Part shown: positions 9,797 to 18,899 of the stretch, in pieces
Layout: the number at the start of each line of letters is the position of its first letter
How positions within the stretch are numbered: the stretch's first letter is position 1
Assembly: GCA_022059125.1 (NCBI GenBank)
Contig: JAEUWY010000005.1
Location: forward strand, 4,154,001-4,218,000
Direction of reading: 5' to 3'
Length of the DNA stretch: 64,000 nucleotides
Source: Corynespora cassiicola
Taxonomy: Eukaryota > Ascomycota > Dothideomycetes > Pleosporales > Corynesporascaceae
Made by a program: the position numbers and the translations under genes
Notes under the pieces: generated by a model
What the model was told of the DNA's origin: nothing
Databases searched by the model: none
The model's input: the letters and a program-made list of their open reading frames with translations, nothing else

Positions 9797-11273
9797 ATGC
9801 TTTCGGGGTCTGCTTTGATGACTTCCCTCGGACCACAGTGTTGGGCATGCCGGTCACGACGTGTGCGGTGCGACTCCGGATTGCCAAGCTGCTTGAAATG
9901 TGCGCTAAAGGGCTGGCAATGCCCCGGGTACTCTACTGCGAAACCATTGAGATGGCGGCATCAAATACTTCAATCTCAACCGGCACAGTCAGCATTAGTA
10001 TTGAAATACCCGCCGTCAAGCTGGTGTTTTGACGATAATGAAGTTGCCCCTTCACACGTCATCAGCGAGACCGTGGCATACTGTTCGCTCATCGCATTTT
10101 TGAAGTCCGAAGAACTGGCTGACGGACTTAGATAACACAACGATAGCACCCGACCTTTCAGCAAAATATAACAGGATGGCATATGTCATTACAAAATCAG
10201 CATGGCTTTCAATGAACCTGGTCCAACGACATCTTGTGGTTTGCATCGTCTCTCTTCACAGAGCCGTACAACAAACTGGGGATGTCAAAGATCATCTAAA
10301 GCCATTTCATCACCATCAAGCTTGCGCCGCACGTCTGTTATCTAACCAAATAGCTTCTATTTCCGCAAAGAACCCAGAAGCTAGCCTAATCAACCAAATG
10401 TGCCTTTTTCTGTCCTCGCAACTTCAAGAAAGCGCATATGGCTCTTGGAGGTCGCATTTAAAAGGAGCACAGGCTATTCTGAGGATGTGGGGACCGGAAA
10501 GTTTGATCGAGGCGTGCAATTTCGAGTATTACAATTTCCTGGTTGTGGATGTATACGGTACTACGACATCACCATCCAATATGCTTTCGAAATCAACTAT
10601 ACCACAACACATATCATATCTAGATCTCCTCATGAAACTGGAAATTGATACCACGACTACACTTGTTCCAGTACCAGAAGATATACTCATTGTCACAATT
10701 GCCGCAAACATACTAAGAGCAAGTCGAGCAGGACAGGATGGACTTCCAACTTCTACCCTGGAAAAGCTTGGTATATCTCCCCCGGGACTCCTGGAGCGTC
10801 TCAAATCGTTTGATCCCCAAAGCTGGGCAATGAAACATAGGAACGATGTAGAAAGCTGGGTGTCATTGGCAATCTGCTTCCAAGCAGCCACGGCGCTATA
10901 CATTATCCTTGACGAGACCGTATCTACCAACGAAAGCCACACAGAGCTATACAACCAGCTCATATCTTCTATACATGATCTCTTTGACCGACGTAACTCT
11001 GGTGGGACGCATTTCAAATTCATCCTATGGCCTATGGTCATCGCCGGTATCGGAGCAGCCTCGCGACTGGATCGATCAGAGATAGACTATCTTTGCGAAA
11101 AGCTGGAAACAATGACCCTTGTCCTGGGCGCACTGGCAATGCGCGACGCTGCAATCTTCTTGAACAAGGTTCAACTTCGATTTGAGGATCAACGCACCAG
11201 TCAGCTTAATGGCATTGACTTTTCAATGGACTGGAACCAAGTCTGCGAAGACGCGCCTTTATTCCTAATGTAA
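9797..11273 (+). CDS. Zn2Cys6 transcription factor with fungal-specific regulatory domain
   Basis: The binuclear zinc cluster is complete: C-WA-C-RSRRVR-C, then C-LK-C and C at GWQCPGY, about 15 residues from the start. The rest, from IAPDLS onward, resembles the alpha-helical regulatory domain of fungal Zn2Cys6 proteins (SAWLSMNLVQRHLVVCIVSLH, SHLKGAQAILR). The two halves lie in different frames. I join them with a proposed intron at 10083-10131 (49 nt, CTGAC branch, TTAG acceptor, weak GTTCGC donor), giving 475 aa. A larger intron (10024-10105) also restores the frame, and a frameshift cannot be excluded. The ATG at 9818 is an alternative start. The gene ends only 26 bases from the convergent arginine deiminase. 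Confidence 0.75.
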
Positions 11274-11299
11274 TTAAGGGTTTCTATATTCAACGACTT

Positions 11300-13102
11300 T
11301 TATCCCCACCACACCATATCCGTTTGCCTCAATGTATTAGATCCACAGTGGATTTCGCCTGCTGAGACATGATGGCTCTCATAATCATCCACGTAGCCGA
11401 CAGACATACCCGCCCTAGCATATGCGGCTTCTATTGATTGAGCGAGAGCATCAGTGCCGTTGATGACTGGTCCAAAGGGTTTAGGGCTGAGATAACGGCT
11501 CCCAATCACAATGCCGTTGATAGAAGCCGGATAGAATGCCATCAACTGCCTCTCATTCTCCATCACTAGTGGTGTGTGAGGCGGCAGTCCATCGCCGCTA
11601 CCAAAGCCGATGCTGAATCCCGAGTCTCGGAACAGAGTGGGAACGTAAATTACATCTTCACGGGATATGGGCACCTCGGAAAGCAATATCTCCAGATTTG
11701 CATCGATATGGCGTTGCGCATAGGCGTTTACATCGCCGAACGTCGTGTTGCCAAGCACCTCGTCGATGGTCATGCCCAGGCCGGGCTCTTCTGCGCTGCC
11801 CTCAAAGCTGATGGCCTGGACGCCACCGTGGCCAGAATTCTGCAGGCTCTGCAGCAGTTGGACTCCCGATCGTGTGTCGGCGATACCAATCGTGAAACCT
11901 AGCTCATTGTCGAATGGCAAGAATTGCACGAATTCGTCAACGTGACCAATCAACAACCAACCTGTTTCCAAGATAAGAGGCGATTGAACTTGTTGGCCAT
12001 TCAGGAAATCCAGCATCGCTTTAGCTGGGAGTCTCTCGAAATGCTTTCCCATGATTATACGGCCAGCCTTGTATTGCACACCACTCTTTGACGTGTATGG
12101 CGGAATGGTTTCGAGGTTACCAAAGCTGTTGATTTCGCGGTGACCAAACCCTGAATCAGTACTACTGGATGGCTGGAAACCTCCAATTCCAGGTCCACGG
12201 AGCTGCTCGAATACCTGGCGGCCGCCGGTACGAGTAGACTGAGCTGAACGGAGAATCACACGCAGCGAGATTGGTCCATTTGGTCCAGGCATGCTGACGT
12301 ACCCAGGCTCGATGAAATCCTGAGCCCAGATATCGGACGACTGGTTGAAGAGCAACAGTGGGTTCTCAATGCCGGCGCCAGCTCTAGCTTCATCTAATTG
12401 ACGGATGAAGTTTTCCTGGATCGGCTCGGAGGAGTTTCCAGAGGTACTGACAAGAGTCTCGACTGTCTGGAGGTGATGATGCGTAAGAACAGGGGCTTGC
12501 TTGAGGGCCACAGCATCTGTTCCGCGATCTGAACCATCGACTACGTCGAATTGTACCGTCACCGAGCCGTCCCACACCGAGGAATCCTTGACCAGATCTC
12601 GCCCATCGATTCCAAGTATTATTCCAGACCTCAGCTGAGTCGAGTTGAAGGAAAACTCCCGATCAACAAGTCTCCAGGAAGAAGTGGAGTTCCTGTTCGA
12701 AGCATCATCGAGGACAAAGATGCGAACCCGTTCGTAAGCGGTTCTGGGGGTTGCGTAGATATTGGCAGTTGCTTGGTCGGACACGTTGAGCGGAACAGTC
12801 TGCAATGGAGCCACATATTCGGGGGCCAAAAGAAGATGGCCAGAAGCATCGTGACAGGATGATAGCTCATCGTTGCTGAGAGGGCTCCCGTTCCGGTCTG
12901 TGGTGGCACAACGACGATCCTTATCCCCTATGTTGGGCAGAAAAATGGCTCCGCGCTGGGGAGTCCACAACGATTTGTTTCCAAGATCTGAGCTTCCACG
13001 TATGTCGACTGTACCATCTCGATTGGTATCCGCTCGAATGTCAGGCGTGAGGGATGCGGCTTGCAAGGCCAAGCAAGGCAGAAGGAGATATGGGCTCCTC
13101 AT
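11300..13102 (-). CDS. Secreted protein-arginine deiminase (PAD family)
   Basis: This 600-aa single-exon protein belongs to the PAD family, which hydrolyses arginine side chains to citrulline plus ammonia. I start at 13102 because the product then begins with a clear signal peptide (MRSPYLLLPCLALQAASL). An upstream open extension of 112 codons has no family features. Directly after the signal is DTNRDGTVD, an EF-hand-like acidic loop, followed by a beta-rich N-terminal region. The catalytic domain has SSDIWAQDFIEPGY (Asp near 262), LIGHVDEFVQF (His387, Asp389) and EIHCGSNTLR (nucleophile Cys586). These match the Asp/His/Asp/Cys set of vertebrate PADs. Several N-x-S/T sites fit secretion. The gene is divergent from a secreted amidase across a GATA-rich promoter. 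Activity on protein arginine versus small guanidines is not decided by sequence. Confidence 0.92.
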   Translation of the reverse strand: MRSPYLLLPCLALQAASLTPDIRADTNRDGTVDIRGSSDLGNKSLWTPQRGAIFLPNIGDKDRRCATTDRNGSPLSNDELSSCHDASGHLLLAPEYVAPLQTVPLNVSDQATANIYATPRTAYERVRIFVLDDASNRNSTSSWRLVDREFSFNSTQLRSGIILGIDGRDLVKDSSVWDGSVTVQFDVVDGSDRGTDAVALKQAPVLTHHHLQTVETLVSTSGNSSEPIQENFIRQLDEARAGAGIENPLLLFNQSSDIWAQDFIEPGYVSMPGPNGPISLRVILRSAQSTRTGGRQVFEQLRGPGIGGFQPSSSTDSGFGHREINSFGNLETIPPYTSKSGVQYKAGRIIMGKHFERLPAKAMLDFLNGQQVQSPLILETGWLLIGHVDEFVQFLPFDNELGFTIGIADTRSGVQLLQSLQNSGHGGVQAISFEGSAEEPGLGMTIDEVLGNTTFGDVNAYAQRHIDANLEILLSEVPISREDVIYVPTLFRDSGFSIGFGSGDGLPPHTPLVMENERQLMAFYPASINGIVIGSRYLSPKPFGPVINGTDALAQSIEAAYARAGMSVGYVDDYESHHVSAGEIHCGSNTLRQTDMVWWG

Positions 13103-14128
13103 TGTAAAGGTAAATGACCCCAAAGACAGGCACTGAACGCTAGAAAGAGCTGATTGAAACAGTGAAGAGGAAATTTCGTACACGGCATCAATTGCTCTTA
13201 TATACGCAGTGTTGGCCATGCTTCTGGCCTTGACTCGAAGCTGTTCAAAAATTACGATGTACGCAACCTGACCTTGGACCCTATCAACCCCCAAAAATAT
13301 ACTAATGACATAACGGAAACCCACACATTCAGGTAACAAGGACACTATCAGGAAGGCGGTGTTTGTTTCACACAGCGGTGTCGATATAGCTCTTCTTTCT
13401 TGGTAGGCTATTCTTTGTTGGGCTAGTTTTTTGGCCAAGAAATCAGGGGGCTAACCAGTTTCGGTGGGCAGTATGCGCGTTCCCGTGACCTGCAAGCTCT
13501 GATCTCAACTGTCCACGTGATAGAAGGCGCAATCTGTAAGTGACTTTGACGATTACGCATTAATTGTGGGACTTTTCCGATGCCGCGGCCCTATTTGCGT
13601 CGAGGAAAGGTTTTGGCAAGGTGAATTCGTTCGGATAGAGACGCATCGGGCAAGCCTATGCGACCCATGTATCCAGCTGTCTAGGCATCGCTCCTCGGAC
13701 CGTGCTAGCTCCCGAGCGACGATCCCATTATTCTAGAGCTCATACTGAACATTGGCATATGCAGACTCCCCACCTTCTCTTGACTAGATTATTGTCCCCT
13801 ATCATCCCACTATGTGCGTTCAACGTTATACATGTCATGCCTATCGGACCGTATCACCCCACCAATGAGGGCTCTTCAAAACTACAAAATCCCGCGATCT
13901 CTAGAGCTGCTACAGCTACGCGACCGATAACCGTAAGTGAAAAGTCATCAAGATATGTTAATGCTCATCCACGCTACATCTTGAACTGTGCAAATCAACT
14001 TTTACGCGGCTGGACCTTATCTATCGGCAAATTGAATCCTCACGCCCTCAAAGATGAGTATAAAAGATCATGAGAAGGTAAGAAGTCATCTGTGACACCT
14101 AATATCAGAGTCTTGTGAATTTTAAGAT
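13103..14128. other. Divergent promoter between arginine deiminase and amidase
   Basis: No gene is supported; the 123-codon frame at 13702-14073 has no domain. The region is notable for GATA-factor-type sites, listed separately. Confidence 0.6.
13281..14026. promoter_or_regulatory. Cluster of HGATAR sites (possible AreA-type nitrogen control)
   Basis: Eight matches to HGATAR on either strand were found by eye: CTATCA at 13281, 13345 and 13799, TGATAG at 13518, CTATCG at 13841 and 14021, CGATAA at 13925 and TTATCT at 14017. About three would be expected by chance in 1 kb at equal base composition. Two GATA sites overlap at 14017-14026, about 100 bases before the amidase ATG. AreA-family regulators bind this motif in nitrogen metabolite control; regulation here is inferred. 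Confidence 0.45.
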
Positions 14129-16250
14129 ATGCTACCAAGCGTATGCCTCTTAGCCTTAGCGGCTCAAGCAACGGTCAGGGATGCAAAAGAATGTTCGGGC
14201 GACACACTAACTCTTTCAGGCTTTAAGTATTGTGGAAGCCACAGTCGATGAGCTTCAGGCTGCTTTGAGCAATGGACAGGTCAATTCTGTACAGCTGGTT
14301 GCAAAGCATCTCCACCGTATCGCACGCTTTGATCGTAGAGGGCCTCGGCTGAATGCTATACCTGTTTTTAACACCGACGTGTTCGAGCATGCTCAGGCCT
14401 CGGACAATTATCGAGCCCAAAATGGGACCATTCGTTCCAAACTAGAAGGGATCCCTGGCACACTGAAAGACAGTTATATGATGTCCGGTCTTACAGTGGC
14501 TTCCGGATCACCCGCTTTCCAGAATCTCACAGCCACCACGGATGCTTTTACGACAGGACAACTTCGTAAAGGAGGGGGCATCATCCTTGGCAAAACTAAC
14601 ATGCCACCAATGGCCAATGGGGGAATGCAGCGAGGTGTATACGGAAGAGCCGGGAATCCATACAACAAGGAGTACCTCGCTGCAGCATTTGCCTCGGGCT
14701 CTTCCAACGGAGCCGGTGCCTCCACCGCATCCAGCATGGGTGTGTTTGCAATGGCCGAAGAGACCGTTTCTTCTGGACGCTCACCAGCATCAAACAACGG
14801 GTTGGTGGCATACACTCCTTCGAGGGGTATACTTTCTATCCGTGGAAACTGGCCTCTTTTCCCCGTTGCCGATGTGGTTGTTCCATATGCCCGTACCGTC
14901 AAGGATTTATTCAGTGTGCTGGATGTGATTGTCCAGGATGATGAAGATAAGACGTCAGACTTCTGGAGAGGCCAGCCTTTTGTCAAGCTGCCTCTGCCGA
15001 GTTCTTTGAGACCGCGTTCCTATCACAGCCTTTCAGACCCCAATTCACTAAGAGGAAAGCGCATCGGAGTGCCCAAGATGTACATTGGCGAAGAAGACCC
15101 TGCTGCGGTACCTGTCTGGGTCAGTCCCGCAGTTCGTGAGCTGTGGGACAAGGCACGCACAACACTGGAGTCGCTTGGCGCGATTGTGGAAGAAGTCGAC
15201 TTTCCGCTGGTCACTGTTTCCGAAACCCTTGGTCAAGCGCAATGGGAGACGGAATATCCACTACCTGGCCAAAGCAATGACTCTTCTCTCTCCACCCCGC
15301 CTTCGGTGAACTCGTATGCTTGGGATGACTTTCTCGGCATGGTCAACGATACAACCGTCTCCGGAATCACGCAGCTCACTGATGCTGATGCCACTCTCAT
15401 CTTTCCCCAACTGCCTGGCACTCTTCCTGATCGTTATGGAAACCGTTTTGGCAATGTTACTCGAGATTACACTCGAGATGTCGCGACTGCGGCAAGTCGT
15501 AATGGTAGCATTTTCGACATTCCAGGGCTTGAGACACATTTGAAAGCCCTGGAACAGTTTCGCAAGACGCAATTGGAGAAATGGATGGATGAGACAGGCC
15601 TCGATGCGCTTGTTTGGCCATCTGCGGGAGACGTTGGCAGAGAGGACGCAGAGACAAATGACACTTCTGCTGTTCATGCTTGGCGCAACGGAGTGTTCTT
15701 CTCCAATGGCAACTACATCATTCGGAGAGCCGGCGTTCCCACTGTCAGCGTCAACATGGGTATCTTGAGCGATGCTGGAATACCCATGGATCTTACATTT
15801 GCTTCAAAGGCGTATGATGACAATGCGCTGCTGAGCTACGGCTTCGCATTCGAAGCAGCACACGAGAAGCGCATTTCACCGTCGCTCACTCCGTCTCTAC
15901 CGACTGATATCGTCGAGGGGTGCGCTCGATCGATTATCGGATCCGAGCCACCAACGGTAAAAGCGAATGTCACGAAACTTTGCGGAAATGTGGTCGAAAT
16001 CACTGGAACTGTCGAGGCCTCTTCATGCGGCGGATTAGAGTCAATCGAGGTCTTTGTGGACGGCGTCCAAGTGCCTGTTTCTGTGGATGGTGGAAATTGG
16101 AGCGCATTGGCGAAGGTCATTCCCTACGACGACCCTGTGGGAGATGTTTCTATCCGATTCAAGAATGTGCCGGACCAGAGCCTTGCTATGTTTGTGGTAG
16201 TTGCAACCGCAAAGAACGGAAGAAGCGATGCAAATCTTCTTTGGGTTTGA
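14129..16250 (+). CDS. Secreted amidase (amidase-signature family) with C-terminal beta domain
   Basis: This is an amidase-signature hydrolase of 691 aa. Exons are 14129-14173 and 14220-16250. The 46-nt intron has a CACTAAC branch and TTTCAG acceptor but an atypical GTCAGG donor. Exon 1 supplies a signal peptide (MLPSVCLLALAAQAT). Without it, the long frame begins with no ATG at its first codon. The Ser-cisSer-Lys triad is retained: Lys98 in GTLKDSY, cis-Ser177 in ASGSSNGAG and nucleophile Ser200 in ETVSSGRSPA. The glycine-rich signature is divergent, with Val-Ser replacing Gly-Gly before the nucleophile. After GCARSIIGSEPP a cysteine-containing tail of about 95 residues (VVEITGTVEA, IEVFVDGVQVPV) looks like an Ig-type beta domain. 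Substrate is unknown; ammonia release outside the cell is inferred. Confidence 0.88.
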
Positions 16251-16555
16251 TTGTAGTTAAATGTCGAAAATTACATAGACAACGCCCGCAAAGATGATTT
16301 GGATGCAATCTGCACCCCTTGTCCACGTGTCGCCTCGCTCGATTTCGCACGGAAAATAAATAAAGTACGGGGATCATGATCATTCAAACGACGATGTCGG
16401 AGGTTTTAGCCCGCTCCAATCAGACGCGTAAAGTGGGGTTCTTTTCCAGAGTGGGGGGCTTTTCTCTCCATCTAGCTTCGACGCTGCAACTACCTGCGCT
16501 TCCGTCCTTCATTCTCATCTTCTCCCACAATTGATCCAAGGCCGCGGAATACACC
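16251..16555. other. Intergenic: amidase 3' end and promoter of the ADP-ribosylglycohydrolase-like gene
   Basis: No gene is seen in this 305-base stretch. Confidence 0.5.
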
Positions 16556-18694
16556 ATGGCGCCCCTTCCACCAGACTATCTACACAAAATTTACGCTGGT
16601 GTGCTCGGCAAACTTATCGGCGTGTATCTCGGTAGGCCTTTTGAAAACTGGACCTATCAAGAAATTCTGGAACAGTTGGGCCCGATCCATTATTATGTGC
16701 ACGAACAACTGGGAGTGCCTCTTGTTGTCATCGACGACGATGTTTCGGGGACATTTGCCTTTGTTCGCGCACTAGAGGAGCATGGGGCAAAGGTCGATCT
16801 GTCACCTGAAGAGATTGGCAAGACATGGCTAAACACCGTCATCGAGAAGAAGACTATATTTTGGTGGGGTGGCAATGGAATTTCGACAGAACATACGACT
16901 TTTCTCAACCTGAAAAAGGGTATCAAACCTCCATTCAGCGGATCCATGAAAACCAATGGCAAGACCTTGGCCGAGCAGATCGGAGCGCAGATTTTCATTG
17001 ACGGATGGGCAATGGTGGCGCCTGGAAATCCCAGTCTTGCCGCAAGGCTGTCAGAGGCTGCTGCAAAGGTCAGTCACGATGGCGTTGCCGTTCACGCCGC
17101 AATCCTGTGGGCGGTGATGGAGGCCGAAGCTTTCATGTCGAAAGACGTAGACCACCTCCTGGACACCGGCCTGTCATTTGTACCAAAAGACTCTCCGCTT
17201 GTGAGACTGGTTTCGGATATTCGGAGTTGGGCTAAAGAAGACGGCAATTGGGAGACGACGCGTCAAAGAATCGAGGACAACTATGGATACGACAAGTACG
17301 GTGGGATCTGCCACATGATTCCCAACCATGGCATCATGATTATGGCACTGATATATGGAGGTCACGATTTCAGCTCAGCGATGCACATCATCAATACTTC
17401 CGGGTGGGATACAGACTGTAATTCCGGAAACGTAGCTTGCCTTGTCGCCATCATGCACGGCATCCAAGCGTTTGAGAATGAGAAGGGACTTGACTGGAGA
17501 GGACCTCTGGCAGATCGCGCCATCATATCGAGTGCCGACAATGGCTATTCCATCAACGATGCGGCGCGCATAACATACGACCTTGCTAATGTGGCGGCTA
17601 AGCTTGCAGGAGAAAAGCTACCCGAACCTCCCAAGGACGGTGCCCAGTTCCACTTTTCGTTGCCCGGCAGTGTCCAAGGCTTCCAAACCAGCGCATCACC
17701 GAACCTCACTCAAATCAAGCAAGTCAATGGTGACGGAGAAGGCGCTCTAGCAATCCAAATACACGGTCTCAGCGCCGACGCCTCCCCCATCGAAGCCCTC
17801 ACAGAAACCTTCACCCCCCTCGACATCCTCCAAGTAAACCGCGACTACGAAATGATGGCCTCCCCCCTAATCTACCCCGGCCAAACCCTGACCGCAACCA
17901 TCAAATCCCCCTGCACAAACCCTTCCCCAGTATCAATCTGCCTTCGCCTAAAGTCCTACTCCGCAACCGACACCCTCCTCCCCACCGACAGCCCCTCCCA
18001 ATCCCTCTCCCCAGGCGCTTCCATAACCCTGACCTGGACCATCCCCACTTCCCTCCAAAATCAGCCCATCCAAAAACTCGGCCTCACAATCTCGCACACG
18101 AACTCCTCTTCCCCATTCTCCGGCTCCCTCCACCTCACCCGCCTCTCCTGGTCCGGAACCCCCCACTTGACCCTCACGCGCCCCGCCCCCTCCTTGGGCC
18201 CCGCAAAGTTCTGGCAGCGCGCGTGGGTCAGTTCGGTGGACAAGGTGCATACACGCATGGGGCCATCGTTTTATCTTGCGCATGATCGGGGCGAAGGCGT
18301 GTTTACGCAGGGGACGCGTGAATGGTGCGACTATCGGGTTGTGGTTTCGGGGTTTATGGTTAATTTGGGCGGGCCAGTGGGGGTGGTGGTCAGGATGAGG
18401 GGGTTGATGAGGTGGTATGGGGTTTGGGTTAGGAGGGATGGCCAGGGCAAGGGGTGGGTGGAGGTTGTGAAGGCGAGGGATGAGGAGAGGAGGGTGCTTG
18501 CGAGGGCGGAGGTGGAATGGGAATTGGATGTGGCGATGGAGGTGGAGGTTAAGGCTGAGGGGGAGAAAATTTGGGGGAGGGTTATGGGGGTGGAGGTTGA
18601 AGGGGTGGATGCAGAGTACCAGGGAGGGGCGGCTGGGTTTGTGGTAACTGAGGGGTCAGTGTCGGCGGATAGTGTCAAGGTTGCGCCGGTGTAG
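16556..18694 (+). CDS. ADP-ribosylglycohydrolase-family protein with large C-terminal extension
   Basis: This is a single-exon protein of 712 aa. Residues 1-360 form an ADP-ribosylglycohydrolase (DraG/ARH) domain: a glycine-rich start (AGVLGKLIGVYLGRPFE), a metal-binding acidic cluster IDDDVSGTF (Asp60-62) and a second metal motif SGWDTDCNSGNVACL near residue 282. These residues bind the two Mg ions in DraG/ARH enzymes, which remove ADP-ribose from proteins or metabolites. The remaining ~350 residues are beta-rich (VSICLRLKSY, GASITLTWTIP, VVVSGFMVNLGGPVGVVVRMRG) and resemble a carbohydrate-binding-like sandwich, but I cannot name the fold. Members with such tails are not well characterised, so the substrate is open. 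Coding-strand composition flips from C-rich (17760-18230) to G-rich (18240-18694) within the tail. Confidence 0.85.
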   Translation: MAPLPPDYLHKIYAGVLGKLIGVYLGRPFENWTYQEILEQLGPIHYYVHEQLGVPLVVIDDDVSGTFAFVRALEEHGAKVDLSPEEIGKTWLNTVIEKKTIFWWGGNGISTEHTTFLNLKKGIKPPFSGSMKTNGKTLAEQIGAQIFIDGWAMVAPGNPSLAARLSEAAAKVSHDGVAVHAAILWAVMEAEAFMSKDVDHLLDTGLSFVPKDSPLVRLVSDIRSWAKEDGNWETTRQRIEDNYGYDKYGGICHMIPNHGIMIMALIYGGHDFSSAMHIINTSGWDTDCNSGNVACLVAIMHGIQAFENEKGLDWRGPLADRAIISSADNGYSINDAARITYDLANVAAKLAGEKLPEPPKDGAQFHFSLPGSVQGFQTSASPNLTQIKQVNGDGEGALAIQIHGLSADASPIEALTETFTPLDILQVNRDYEMMASPLIYPGQTLTATIKSPCTNPSPVSICLRLKSYSATDTLLPTDSPSQSLSPGASITLTWTIPTSLQNQPIQKLGLTISHTNSSSPFSGSLHLTRLSWSGTPHLTLTRPAPSLGPAKFWQRAWVSSVDKVHTRMGPSFYLAHDRGEGVFTQGTREWCDYRVVVSGFMVNLGGPVGVVVRMRGLMRWYGVWVRRDGQGKGWVEVVKARDEERRVLARAEVEWELDVAMEVEVKAEGEKIWGRVMGVEVEGVDAEYQGGAAGFVVTEGSVSADSVKVAPV

Positions 18695-18899
18695 AAGGCA
18701 TTGCTTGGGTGGTGATTTGATTTGCACATTCTAGTTTATTGCTGTTTAAGAAGATTACTTTCATCTACTCCTCTGTTTGTATGATGTTCAACATTGGCAA
18801 TAAGTAAATGCATATAGCAGGTATTCTGGACGCATCTCGTACCGGAATGCTCCTTCGTACATTTTGCTGAGCAGATCAAGGCCCATTTCCTACTCTTGT

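Noticed and set aside
13103..13438. 112-codon N-terminal extension of the arginine deiminase
   Set aside because: The extension has no family features, and starting at 13102 gives a proper signal peptide at the N-terminus.
8645..16250. Secondary-metabolite gene cluster around the SDR and Zn2Cys6 genes
   Set aside because: No polyketide synthase, nonribosomal peptide synthetase, terpene synthase or P450 is present. The neighbours are a deiminase, an amidase and a glycohydrolase.
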